The notes beneath the pieces are model-generated. The model was not told the origin of the DNA and did not search any database. It saw only the letters and a program-made list of their open reading frames with translations. A stretch of 12,103 nucleotides of DNA from assembly GCA_019412865.1 (NCBI GenBank), contig DXOJ01000331.1, positions 1-12,103 on the forward strand, read 5' to 3'. Within the stretch, counting starts at the first letter, position 1, and each line of letters starts with the position of its first letter. This stretch comes from Bacteroides sp. (GTDB taxonomy: Bacteria; Bacteroidota; Bacteroidia; Bacteroidales; Bacteroidaceae). Below, one piece after another: positions 1-7,861 of this stretch. The position numbers were made by a program, and so were the translations under genes.

Positions 1-14
1 CTGTATGACTCCTG

Positions 15-46
15 CAAATATACAACAAAAAAATGCCTTTGTCAAG
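15..46 (-). promoter_or_regulatory. Bacteroides-type promoter reading leftward out of the window
   Basis: On the minus strand a perfect -7 box TATATTTG (22 down to 15) is preceded, after a 20-base spacer, by CTTG (46 down to 43), three of four bases of the -33 consensus TTTG. This matches the Bacteroides primary sigma factor pattern TTTG-N19/21-TAnnTTTG. Transcription would start within the last ten or so bases and run off the left edge, so the next gene to the left probably has its own promoter and is not simply the fifth gene of the operon. No experimental start site is available. Confidence 0.6.
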
Positions 47-120
47 TCCTGCGGAAAATTGATCTTAATATAGTCATCCGAACCAATCGTATAATGCCTG
101 ATTTCCGGGAACGCCCCATT

Positions 121-157
121 GCTCATGGCATACATACCTATATGTACGCCATGGAGC
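121..157 (-). repeat. Long near-perfect hairpin after the operon
   Basis: Arms 124-136 and 141-153 are complementary at 12 of 13 positions around a 4-base loop (137-140). The single mismatch (130/147) is A-C if the plus strand is read but a G-U wobble in the minus-strand transcript, so the operon RNA can form a full 13-bp stem. GCTC (121-124) and GAGC (154-157) can extend it with one bulged base. It lies about 55 bases after the last stop codon. No U-rich tract follows on either strand, so it is not a textbook intrinsic terminator. It may end transcription by another route or protect the mRNA 3' end. Confidence 0.6.
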
Positions 158-207
158 TTACTGAATGGGTTGTTCCTGGAAACAGACCGTTCGGACAATG
201 AAGCCTT

Positions 208-1122
208 TTAATTTTCAGAAGTCTCCAATGTCACAGAAACATACATTTCCTTATTGCTACTATTGATATAATTATACTCTATCACATATCTCCGTGTATT
301 GATTCCATAGTTTCCCGATATGACTTGATAGGTACCACTTCCGCTATTCTCTACAACCGGCAGATTCTTCCAGGGGCTGACACTTACTTTTCCGGTGCTC
401 TTATCCACCGTCAGAGTAATACCGTTATCATCCAGATTGGGCATTTCTTCGTTGACCGACTTATGGAAGAAACGAACCGTGTTTTCATCCACTGCTGTCA
501 GAGTCCGGGCTATTTCTATCGGAGTCCCGCTTAACAAATCCGGAGCTCCATTTTTCATCGGATACTCGGTGCCCTTCATCATATAATTGCCCGAATAGTC
601 ATTGATCATTTTCACCTTCACCAGCAACACTGTGTCAGCCTGTTCGTTCACAGGATAAGGGCTTGAGTCTACAATCTTCAAAGGAATCAAATACCGTGCA
701 TCTGTATCTATTTTTTCGGTATCTACACGTACGGGGAACCGCACATAACGTTCGCCGGCCTTAATGACGCTTGTGTAGGAAGGAATCGTATACCAGTCTT
801 TAGGCAGCGCCACATATTCGATTTCGCCTTCCAACACGTTTTTATAGTTGTAATTATCGATGTTACTTTGATCTGCTTCTCCCAAAGTCACTGTCACGTC
901 ATCTTCGTGCATCTTTGTTCCGCCACAATAGACGGTAACGAAGAACTCTCCGTCACTTCCATATTTTACCTCTTTCTCCTGCAACTCATCTTGTGCACCT
1001 ACTAAAGTCAACTTTTTAGTATATTGCTCGTCAGCCAAAGGGTCGCTCACGCAAGCCGACACGAACAAACACAAAAGTCCACCCAGCATCAGTCGAATAA
1101 AGTCATTATTATATTGTTTCAT
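208..1122 (-). CDS. DUF1735-type surface lipoprotein (putative surface glycan-binding protein)
   Basis: This 304-residue protein has a lipoprotein signal peptide: a hydrophobic stretch at about 11-23 ends in the lipobox VSAC, making C24 the lipidated residue. Residues about 35-172 fit the DUF1735 (PF08522) pattern, a beta-sandwich with a 'LP..WYTIPS...IKAGE....FPVRVD' section (107-134) and a 'YLIPLKIVDSS' section (144-154). Residues from about 174 on resemble the companion DUF4361-type domain, starting at NDYSGNY. Such proteins sit beside SusC/SusD pairs and some bind glycans, so a role in surface capture is likely, but no ligand can be named. It is the last gene of the operon, 52 bp after the SusD gene, the widest gap in the unit. 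AAAAGAT precedes the ATG; there is no strong Shine-Dalgarno, as is usual in Bacteroides. Family assignment is by pattern, not search. Confidence 0.8.
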   Translation of the reverse strand: MKQYNNDFIRLMLGGLLCLFVSACVSDPLADEQYTKKLTLVGAQDELQEKEVKYGSDGEFFVTVYCGGTKMHEDDVTVTLGEADQSNIDNYNYKNVLEGEIEYVALPKDWYTIPSYTSVIKAGERYVRFPVRVDTEKIDTDARYLIPLKIVDSSPYPVNEQADTVLLVKVKMINDYSGNYMMKGTEYPMKNGAPDLLSGTPIEIARTLTAVDENTVRFFHKSVNEEMPNLDDNGITLTVDKSTGKVSVSPWKNLPVVENSGSGTYQVISGNYGINTRRYVIEYNYINSSNKEMYVSVTLETSEN

Positions 1123-1174
1123 ATCTTTTATTCTATTTGAATTATCTTTTCTTGAATCACTTCTCTGTTTTCAT

Positions 1175-3226
1175 TTAATAACCCTGATTCTGGTCTATCC
1201 GCGGATTCTTGTCGATAATACCTTGACGAATAGGATAGAAATTCATCCGTTGGGTTATATTGAACTTGGAGAACTTGCAATCCGACTCAGTGACAATCGT
1301 ACGCATATAGTAGTTCTTACGATCTTTCTTCATCGCCTTTATATTCATACCGGTAAAGGGCCTGCTTGTCGCTTTTACCAAATCTCCCCAACGGCGGAGG
1401 TCGTATGCGCGCCGTCCTTCAAATGCCAGTTCTATTCGTCTTTCGCGCTTGATGGCCTCTCTCATCTTTTCAGAATTATCCAGTTCTTCGTCGGTGATAC
1501 CCGGCTGACCGGAACGATAACGTATCATATTGAAATATTTACGCATTTCTTCCTTATTGCGTGACACAGATATTCCGGTCGTTTCGTCAGTGTAGCTATC
1601 ACCATCTCCCATCTCATTCATCGCTTCTACATAATTCAGCAGGATTTCAGCATAGCGGATAAGCGGAAAACTTTTAGATAATACTTTCCCGCTTCCTGCG
1701 GGGGAATCCATTTCATTGACATACTTCACGCAAGTATAGCCGGTGACACAGACCGTCTCTTTTTGGTATTGATCGGGTTTGCCCGTTCCATCGCTATAAT
1801 AAGTCACTTTCAACGCTTTTTTATTCGCCGGGTCAGGACCATTGTAAGAAGAAGCCGGCCATATTCTATGGTTGAATCCTATCGTAGCATAATAACGCAT
1901 CTCACGGTTGTAATCCATCTGTGCCATTTCAGGATCCAGGTCGAATCCTGAGAAGGAGGTTCCCAGCAAGGTTTTCTGTGCATCATCCAGATTACTGATG
2001 GGTTGCCATGCCTTTTCTTCCGTTGGATAAGGATATTCAGCGCTGGAAGCATTGATATCCCGTCCGTCTATCATGCGGTATGCATCCGCCAACTCTCCAT
2101 TCACACTGATAGCATTCGTACCGTCCATCGCATAAGGGAAAACAAGTCTGGTATTGTTTTCCGTCTGACTCTTGGTCCAGATAAATTCGGAGATGCTGAA
2201 TCCCTCTTCTTCTCCCGTGAACATATCCCTGTAAGATTTAAGCGGATCTATACCATGAGGGCCTTCCGGGAATTTATTGTTTTTGTTATTGAATTTGAGG
2301 TCATAAGTATTGGCCGGCAATTCAGGTGTGTATGCCGTACTGCGAACTGTGTAAAGGTTGTACAAATTCAAATCAATCACTCTTTTGGCGGCAACTGCTG
2401 CGACAGCCCACTTATGCGAGTCATAATTCTGAGGGAAATAGGGCTGATTGTCCGAGCTTCTCAGGAAGTCATAATAGTATTTATTTCCATTGAACCAGGG
2501 GCTTGCCGCTTCAAGCCGTACACGTGACATCAGAGCTAATGCAGCTCCGGACGTAGGGATGCGATAGGTTGACGCATCGCGTTCGTCCGCTGCCTTCAGC
2601 AAAGAAGCTGCCTGCTCGAAATCACTGCATATCTTTTCCACACATTCGGTGTAAGTAGCTCTCGGATAAGACATCTGATCTACACTTGCATTGGTAGGAA
2701 AAGCCTGATCGGGAACGATAGGCACAGGACCATACTGCATCATCAAAGTGTAATAGCTATAAGCACGGATAAAGTAAGCACGGCCCAGGAAGTCACGTCT
2801 TTCAAAATCTGTAATATCCGTACACTCTCCGATCCGGGCAATCACAATATTCGCCATTCGGATAGATACATAGAGTTCTCCCCAACGGAAAAAGTCGTTG
2901 CTATATTTGTCTACCATCTGCCCCATCGCAAAAAAGAGACCTTTCCATGAATCCTTTTCACTTTCCTTGATAGATGCGAACGCTTCATCGGATGCGAATC
3001 CCAAAGGCAATGGAGTCGATTTCCATACGTTGTCAAAAGCAGGGAAGTTATTGGCTGCAGCACTGATATACTTCTCAAGCTGACTCTTTCTCGTAAAAAT
3101 AGAGTCAAGACTCGTCATATCATATACATATTCATCAATATCCAGGAAAGACTCACAAGATGTGAAAGTGGTTGAAATCGCAGACGCCATAAAAACACCC
3201 GCCATCATTATATTCCTTAATTTCAT
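1175..3226 (-). CDS. susD-like: SusD/RagB-like outer-membrane nutrient-binding lipoprotein
   Basis: The 683-residue product starts with a lipoprotein signal ending in FTSC (C24 lipidated) followed by ESFLDIDE. The C-terminal part carries the diagnostic SusD/RagB signature RERRIELAFEGRRAYDLRRW beginning at R594, and the middle is rich in helical, TPR-like segments, for example around 'RRDFLGRAYFIRAYSYYTLM'. SusD-like proteins bind glycan at the cell surface and act as a hinged lid on the SusC barrel. The gene lies 13 bp after the SusC gene, the classical order and spacing, so the two should form one complex. At 683 residues it is longer than the roughly 500-600 common in the family; extra loops in the middle probably account for this. 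The reading frame is intact. The symbol denotes family only; substrate is unknown. Confidence 0.96.
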   Translation of the reverse strand: MKLRNIMMAGVFMASAISTTFTSCESFLDIDEYVYDMTSLDSIFTRKSQLEKYISAAANNFPAFDNVWKSTPLPLGFASDEAFASIKESEKDSWKGLFFAMGQMVDKYSNDFFRWGELYVSIRMANIVIARIGECTDITDFERRDFLGRAYFIRAYSYYTLMMQYGPVPIVPDQAFPTNASVDQMSYPRATYTECVEKICSDFEQAASLLKAADERDASTYRIPTSGAALALMSRVRLEAASPWFNGNKYYYDFLRSSDNQPYFPQNYDSHKWAVAAVAAKRVIDLNLYNLYTVRSTAYTPELPANTYDLKFNNKNNKFPEGPHGIDPLKSYRDMFTGEEEGFSISEFIWTKSQTENNTRLVFPYAMDGTNAISVNGELADAYRMIDGRDINASSAEYPYPTEEKAWQPISNLDDAQKTLLGTSFSGFDLDPEMAQMDYNREMRYYATIGFNHRIWPASSYNGPDPANKKALKVTYYSDGTGKPDQYQKETVCVTGYTCVKYVNEMDSPAGSGKVLSKSFPLIRYAEILLNYVEAMNEMGDGDSYTDETTGISVSRNKEEMRKYFNMIRYRSGQPGITDEELDNSEKMREAIKRERRIELAFEGRRAYDLRRWGDLVKATSRPFTGMNIKAMKKDRKNYYMRTIVTESDCKFSKFNITQRMNFYPIRQGIIDKNPRIDQNQGY

Positions 3227-3239
3227 AATTCGTTCAATT

Positions 3240-6200
3240 TTAAAAGTTCAAACTCAATTGCATTGAATAAGTGCGCTGAATAGGATAAGCAGCACCGTTC
3301 GCAGATGCCTGTCCCGGGTCCCACAGCTTGATGCTGTCCCATGTACAAATATTATGCATAATGAACGACAGGCTCATTGAACTGACACCCAGTACATTCT
3401 GCAGCCATGGGTTGCGATAGGTATAGCGTATATTCAGTTCTTTGAAACGCAAATAGCTGTTGTCTGCCAACCAATATGTTGATGCCTGATTATTGTTCTT
3501 ATTACTGCCATAAGTCATACGCGGGAAACGAGCATTCGGATTCTCTGTGGCTGCCGTACCCGATATTTCACGCGGAGTCCAGCGGTTATTCTGATCTGCC
3601 ACGATTGTCAGCAGGTTTCCTGTCGAACCGCCACTGAAAGGGTAATAGCCTGTACCTCCCAAAAAGTAAGTACTATGTCCTGTTCCTTCGAACAGCATTC
3701 CGAGAGTCAGGTTTTTCCAGCTCACTTCTCCGGCAAAACCGTATTGAATCTCCGGTACATTAGAGAAAGACAAAGGTACTCTATCGTCCACATCAATCAC
3801 ACCATCAGCATTTACATCCACATACTTGATATCGCCCGGATATACTTTACTCTCAAAGTTTTGCTTAGGACTGGACTCTATATCTTCCCAGTCTCTGAAC
3901 AAGCCTTCGGCTATATATCCCCTCTGTACTCCGCTCGGATATCCGATTCTCGATTGATAAGGATAGTGTATATCAGACTCCTCGTAATGCAATACCTTGT
4001 TGCGCGAGAAAGTAAAGTTACCACGTATGGTAGCCCGCCAGTTTTTTCCAAAATCCTGTTTGAAACTGAAGTTTCCATCCATACCCCAGCTTTCCATCGA
4101 ACCTGTATTGGCCCACGGCATAGAGATGAAACCGGCTTCTTCCGGTACAGTGACACGCTGCTGGAAAATGTCAGTACGGCGATCTTTAAAGTAGTCAACA
4201 GTCAGCGAGAATTTATTATTGAACAGGTTGATATCCACACCGACATCAAACTTCTTCGCCTTTTCCCAGACAAGTCCGTCAGTACCTAACTGTCCTTCCC
4301 GAATACCGCCTGTTCCCCAGCCGCCATCACCTGTGCTGGTGACTGTTGTCAGATATGGGAAACGTGTACCACCGATACGGTCGTTACCGACAAGTCCATA
4401 AGAAGCACGTATCTTCAGATAATCAAGGAAAGGAAGTGCCTCTTGCAAACAATCATATTGAGAGGGAATCCATCCTCCGGATACTGCCGGGAAAAATCCG
4501 AAGCGTTTATTTTTCGGGAATTGTTCGGAGCCTGTATATCCGATATTGAATTCGGCAAAGTAAATCTGTTTGTAGTTGTAAGTTACACGTCCCGAAAGCG
4601 CCTCATAACGTCTGGGGATAGGTTTCAGAACGGCGCTGACGTTCTTGTCTTCGTCCGAGTCTTTTGATTTCGTTCTGCTCTGCAGGTAAAAGTGGAGCAG
4701 TCCGCTTATGGCATGATCACCAAACGTACGGTCATAATCCGCATTCAACTGCCAATAATAGGTACGGTCGGTGTCCGTAGACCTCGATAATGACAGGTCC
4801 TTCTTTTCCACCTGTTTCGTCATGACCAGTGTGCCTTGGGCATTTCTTCCGTTCGCCCAATACAGATCCGGCATTTTAGAACGTGTAGTATAAAATTCAG
4901 AGTTGGTGGTGAAGGAGAATAAGCCTCTAACCTTCAGTCCTTTCGTAATAAAATCCAGATCCTGACTCAAATCCACCATCAAGTTGGTAGTCAGATTACG
5001 GGTCTCTGTGAAACCTGTATAGTTCAACTGTACATAAGGGGACAACAGCTCATAGCCAGACTCCGCATTGGCTCCTTTCGACGCCAGCTGACCTGTGGAA
5101 TATTTCACCGGCAGCGATACAGGTGTCAATGCTGCCTGCGCATTCCATAACGCACTGTTATTTCCCAATCCCGGTGAGTTCTGGTTAGTCATTACTTGGT
5201 AAAGCTTCAGTCCCAATCTTGTTTTCTTTGTTAAATTGGCATCAACTTTGGTCAGAAAAGAGTACTTCTGATAATTGATGTTGGGATCATATTTGTTGGC
5301 AGACTTGTCGGGACGGAAAACGGCATCCTTATTCTGCATACTGAGCGACATAAAATACCGTGCGTTCGTACCGCCACCGGAAACACTGAAATAATGCTGA
5401 TTCTGCCATACACGGTCTCTCAGAATCACATCACGCCAGTTGGTATTCGGAGCAAGGTCCGGATCAAGCCCTGTCTGAAACAGTCTTAACTGAAGAGCAC
5501 TGTAAAGCGGATCATCTCCCCTGCTCAGTTTTGCTTCATTGGCCAGTAACGCATACGTATAGGCATCGCAATACTCAGGCATACGTGCAGATTCGCTCAA
5601 TGTGATACTTGATTTATAGTTAATACGGAGTTTCCCCGCTTTTCCCTGCTTGGTCTTCACCACTACTACGCCATTGGCTCCGCGTGCTCCGTAAATGGCT
5701 GTTGCCGAAGCATCTTTCAATACCGAAAAGCTTTCAATATCCGCCGGGTCAAGTTGATTCATATCACCTTCTACACCGTCTATCAAAATCAATGCGGAGG
5801 AATTGGCACCAAATGTACCAATACCGCGTACCCAGAATTCGGAAAAGTCACTACCCGGTTCTCCGCTTCGGGTCACAGCGATGATGCCGGGAACGTTACC
5901 ACCCAGCATATTGGATACAGAAGTAGCCGGCACATCTAATGCCGCAGGCTCGATAGTGGTAACCGCACCCGTAAGGGAAATCTTCTTCTGGCTTCCTTCG
6001 CCCACAATGACAACCTCATCCAAATCGCTGACCTGTGGTTCCAGCACAATCTTAATATTCTCCTTACTCATCGTCACTTTATAGCTATAAGGCTTATAGC
6101 CTATAAAAGTAACTGTCAGTACTTCACCTTTAGAAAGACCTTGCAGACGAAACTTACCGTCCAGATCTGTTGCAGTTCCTTTCGAACGGTCTTTGTCTAC

Positions 6201-6347
6201 AGTGATCGAGGCACCGATAATCGTTTCCCCCTTTTCGTCCATCACCGTTCCGGCGACCATATAACCTTTTTCATTGGTTTGTGCTGATATGGTGGCAGAA
6301 CACACAAAGAGCAGCAACATCATGATTACATTTATTGTCAATTTCAT
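3240..6347 (-). CDS. susC-like: SusC/RagA-like TonB-dependent outer-membrane transporter
   Basis: This 1035-residue protein imports glycan fragments across the outer membrane using TonB/ExbBD energy. A Sec signal peptide ends near SAQ (residue 23). Residues about 29-104 form a carboxypeptidase-D regulatory-like domain (GTVMDEKGETIIGASI at 33-48, then FIGYKPYSYKV at 81-91), typical of SusC proteins. A TonB-box-like DEVVIVGEG follows at 110-118. The plug domain spans about 122-232 with the SusC hallmarks VRGIGTFGANSSALILIDGV (173-192), SVLKDASATAIYGARGANG (208-226) and VVVVKTKQG. The rest is a beta-barrel ending in a terminal phenylalanine (MQLSLNF), as expected for recognition by the BAM machinery. 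It lies 18 bp after the IPT/NHL gene and 13 bp before the SusD gene. No anti-sigma-interacting N-terminal extension is visible, in keeping with HTCS rather than ECF-sigma control. Confidence 0.97.
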   Translation of the reverse strand: MKLTINVIMMLLLFVCSATISAQTNEKGYMVAGTVMDEKGETIIGASITVDKDRSKGTATDLDGKFRLQGLSKGEVLTVTFIGYKPYSYKVTMSKENIKIVLEPQVSDLDEVVIVGEGSQKKISLTGAVTTIEPAALDVPATSVSNMLGGNVPGIIAVTRSGEPGSDFSEFWVRGIGTFGANSSALILIDGVEGDMNQLDPADIESFSVLKDASATAIYGARGANGVVVVKTKQGKAGKLRINYKSSITLSESARMPEYCDAYTYALLANEAKLSRGDDPLYSALQLRLFQTGLDPDLAPNTNWRDVILRDRVWQNQHYFSVSGGGTNARYFMSLSMQNKDAVFRPDKSANKYDPNINYQKYSFLTKVDANLTKKTRLGLKLYQVMTNQNSPGLGNNSALWNAQAALTPVSLPVKYSTGQLASKGANAESGYELLSPYVQLNYTGFTETRNLTTNLMVDLSQDLDFITKGLKVRGLFSFTTNSEFYTTRSKMPDLYWANGRNAQGTLVMTKQVEKKDLSLSRSTDTDRTYYWQLNADYDRTFGDHAISGLLHFYLQSRTKSKDSDEDKNVSAVLKPIPRRYEALSGRVTYNYKQIYFAEFNIGYTGSEQFPKNKRFGFFPAVSGGWIPSQYDCLQEALPFLDYLKIRASYGLVGNDRIGGTRFPYLTTVTSTGDGGWGTGGIREGQLGTDGLVWEKAKKFDVGVDINLFNNKFSLTVDYFKDRRTDIFQQRVTVPEEAGFISMPWANTGSMESWGMDGNFSFKQDFGKNWRATIRGNFTFSRNKVLHYEESDIHYPYQSRIGYPSGVQRGYIAEGLFRDWEDIESSPKQNFESKVYPGDIKYVDVNADGVIDVDDRVPLSFSNVPEIQYGFAGEVSWKNLTLGMLFEGTGHSTYFLGGTGYYPFSGGSTGNLLTIVADQNNRWTPREISGTAATENPNARFPRMTYGSNKNNNQASTYWLADNSYLRFKELNIRYTYRNPWLQNVLGVSSMSLSFIMHNICTWDSIKLWDPGQASANGAAYPIQRTYSMQLSLNF

Positions 6348-6365
6348 ATCTATCTGGTATTAGAT

Positions 6366-7646
6366 TTACTGAATGGTAAATTTCCGGACCATACCTGCGT
6401 TACATTCAACAAAATACAGAGATCCGTTTGAGTCAAAGCCGAGATCATAAGGCCATTTTAACGATGATTCCAAGGGTTTTCCGTCAACAACAGCCAGATT
6501 TCCCTTACGACCTGCGACAGTTGATACAATGCCATCCTCCAATTTCCTTAATAAACCGTTTCCTGTATCGAGAAAGTACAATACGCCCGAATCATCTACT
6601 GCAAGACCTGTAACTGTACTCATCATGGCATCTTCTCTGTTTCCGTCCATAAATCCGTTTGTTCCGTTGCCAATATAATCCTCAAAAGACTTGCCATCGG
6701 AAGAAATCTTCAGGATTTTATTACTTAGATTGGCAGATACATAGAAGCAGTCATTTACTTTATCTCTCGCTATAAAACACCAACTGGTAAGTCCCCCCAG
6801 GTTTCCTAATTCAGCATTGAGTATTTCCACTTCAAGGCTTTCCAAATTAACTCTGCCGAATTTACCGCTGGTATCACAAAAATAAAGGAACTGATCGTCA
6901 TCGCTTAAAACACAGTCAGCCACTCTTCCCGTTACCTCCGTACCCAGAGTATTCAGTATCTTCGACATCTGCCATCCTTTTGCCCGATTGAAAGCGTAAA
7001 CAGCGTGTGTTCCGTCATACTGGATGCCATAAGCTGTTTCACGATTTTTGGTAGCACCCAAACCGCCGAATTTTATTCCCGAACAAATGGTCGTAACTCG
7101 GTTCTCTTTCTCAGAAACCAGCCGCACATTGGTCTGATCGGTGCTTACAAGTATATTATCGTCAGCTATCATACACATTCCGCGTATTACTCTGAATTTA
7201 GCCTCAGCCAATGTACCGTCTGCATTTTCGCCGGTATTACCGGTTCCGGTTATGGTCGTAATCTGCTCCATCCTGGTATACTTGAACAGAGAGGGCAGTT
7301 CGCCTTTGTACTCCGAGCCGATCACTACAGACACCTTGTTCTGTCCGTCATTTTGTTTAGGAGTCATACCGTAAATACAATCTCCGTTAGAGCTGATTAG
7401 TCTCGCAGTGTCTTTCTCTCCGAAATATACTTTTATGCGGGACAGGTCCGTTCCAAAGTTTTTTCCGGAGATAACAAACTGAGTGTTGTAAACACCGGAA
7501 TCAGGTTCGATCAGAGATACGACTACAGGCTGATTCGGATCAAAAGCTTTTGGAGGTATCCCTTCATTGACAAACTTGTAGTCGTCCGCACATGAAGTGA
7601 AGAAAAGCAAGGAGCAGAGACTCCAATGTAACAAATTGTTTTTCAT
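6366..7646 (-). CDS. IPT/TIG and NHL-repeat lipoprotein, first gene of the operon
   Basis: The 426-residue protein has a short lipoprotein signal ending in FTSC (C19) followed at once by ADD, an acidic pattern associated with lipoprotein export to the Bacteroidetes surface. Residues about 40-124 fit an IPT/TIG immunoglobulin-like domain ('SLIEPDSGVYNTQFVISGKNFG', here cut as 44-52 and 56-65). Residues about 127-426 look like an NHL-type beta-propeller: units with 'TITGTGNTGENADGTLAEA' (131-149), 'IGNGTNGFMDGNREDA', 'LAVDDSGVLYFLDTGNGLLRK' and a last unit ending FVECNAGMVRKFTIQ recur. Ig plus propeller architecture with a lipid anchor suggests a surface binding or scaffolding role in place of SusE/SusF. 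No enzymatic motif is evident. Its position ahead of the SusC gene is less usual than after SusD. The AT-rich leader has no clear Shine-Dalgarno. Ligand unknown. Confidence 0.87.
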   Translation of the reverse strand: MKNNLLHWSLCSLLFFTSCADDYKFVNEGIPPKAFDPNQPVVVSLIEPDSGVYNTQFVISGKNFGTDLSRIKVYFGEKDTARLISSNGDCIYGMTPKQNDGQNKVSVVIGSEYKGELPSLFKYTRMEQITTITGTGNTGENADGTLAEAKFRVIRGMCMIADDNILVSTDQTNVRLVSEKENRVTTICSGIKFGGLGATKNRETAYGIQYDGTHAVYAFNRAKGWQMSKILNTLGTEVTGRVADCVLSDDDQFLYFCDTSGKFGRVNLESLEVEILNAELGNLGGLTSWCFIARDKVNDCFYVSANLSNKILKISSDGKSFEDYIGNGTNGFMDGNREDAMMSTVTGLAVDDSGVLYFLDTGNGLLRKLEDGIVSTVAGRKGNLAVVDGKPLESSLKWPYDLGFDSNGSLYFVECNAGMVRKFTIQ

Positions 7647-7746
7647 GTAATAATAAAATAAAATTAATATATAAGATCAACTATTTCTCCTGAAGCCCTG
7701 GAAGCAGGTGATACTATCCTGATGTCTCCCCTCAAAGAGAACGAGA

Positions 7747-7754
7747 CAAAATTA
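7747..7754 (-). promoter_or_regulatory. Candidate -7 box of the SusC/SusD operon
   Basis: Reading on the minus strand, TAATTTTG (7754 down to 7747) matches the Bacteroides -7 consensus TAnnTTTG. The expected -33 position (about 7774-7779) holds TCTTAT-like sequence without TTTG, so the promoter should be weak unless helped, as expected for an operon that needs an activator. It would give a leader of roughly 95 bases before the ATG at 7646. A second match, TATTTTTG, lies at 7798-7791 on the same strand but falls within the repeat array and also lacks a -33 box, so I favour the first. Confidence 0.5.
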
Positions 7755-7837
7755 GAGGTATTCCACTAGAATTATAAGAGGTAAATCGGGCAAAAATAGG
7801 AGGTAAATTAGGCAATAGACCAGAGGAAATCGGCATG
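7755..7837 (-). repeat. Phased direct repeats, putative HTCS operator
   Basis: Two copies match at 14 of 16 bases on the plus strand: GAGGTAAATCGGGCAA at 7778-7793 and GAGGTAAATTAGGCAA at 7800-7815, offset 22 bp. A third, diverged by small deletions, is GAGGAAATCGGCAT at 7823-7836, offset 23 bp. A fourth, sharing only GAGGTA, starts at 7755, again 23 bp away. The period is about two helical turns, so all copies face the same side of the DNA. Read in operon direction they are TTGCCnnATTTACCTC units placed just upstream of, and overlapping, the weak -33 region. This suits direct-repeat binding by a dimeric AraC-type activator. That the neighbouring HTCS is the binder is inference. Confidence 0.6.
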
Positions 7838-7861
7838 AACGATTCACGATACATTACATTA

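Larger units (their letters stand above)
1..207 (-). other. Region downstream of the operon; possible remnant of a coding sequence
   Basis: No complete gene is visible. On the minus strand the frame directly following the TAA of the DUF1735-type gene stays open from 207 to the window edge (69 codons). It contains the phrase HGVHIGMYAMSNG, which faintly recalls the C-terminal beta-sandwich of GH43-type glycosidases, where a G-x-x-I/V-G-M/L-Y-A motif is common. However, this frame runs straight through a good promoter, has no convincing start, and part of the phrase is encoded by a hairpin. An open stretch of this length is not rare by chance. It could be a decayed 3' end of an enzyme gene, or plain intergenic DNA; the latter is somewhat more likely. 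Confidence 0.3.

Noticed and set aside
124..153. Inverted repeat considered as one end of a phase-variable invertible promoter
   Set aside because: The two arms are separated by only 4 bases and no second copy flanks the promoter at 15-46 within the window, so there is no segment to invert.
2003..2527. A 174-codon plus-strand open frame opposite the SusD-like gene
   Set aside because: Shadow of the real gene; the peptide shows no signal sequence or family motif and the SusD frame is intact.
3675..4289. A 204-codon open frame on the plus strand inside the SusC-like gene, plus many smaller ones opposite the SusD and SusC genes
   Set aside because: They lie antisense to clearly conserved coding sequence, give compositionally odd peptides with no recognisable domain, and have no promoter or spacing that would support them.
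7681..7705. CCTG...CAGG symmetry in the operon 5' leader (around 7689-7708) considered as an attenuator or riboswitch stem
   Set aside because: Only four outer pairs form before several mismatches; too weak to call a structure.
7791..7798. A second perfect TAnnTTTG box on the minus strand, upstream of the favoured operon promoter
   Set aside because: It sits between the two best operator repeats and has no -33 box; kept only as a minor alternative, not annotated as a separate promoter.
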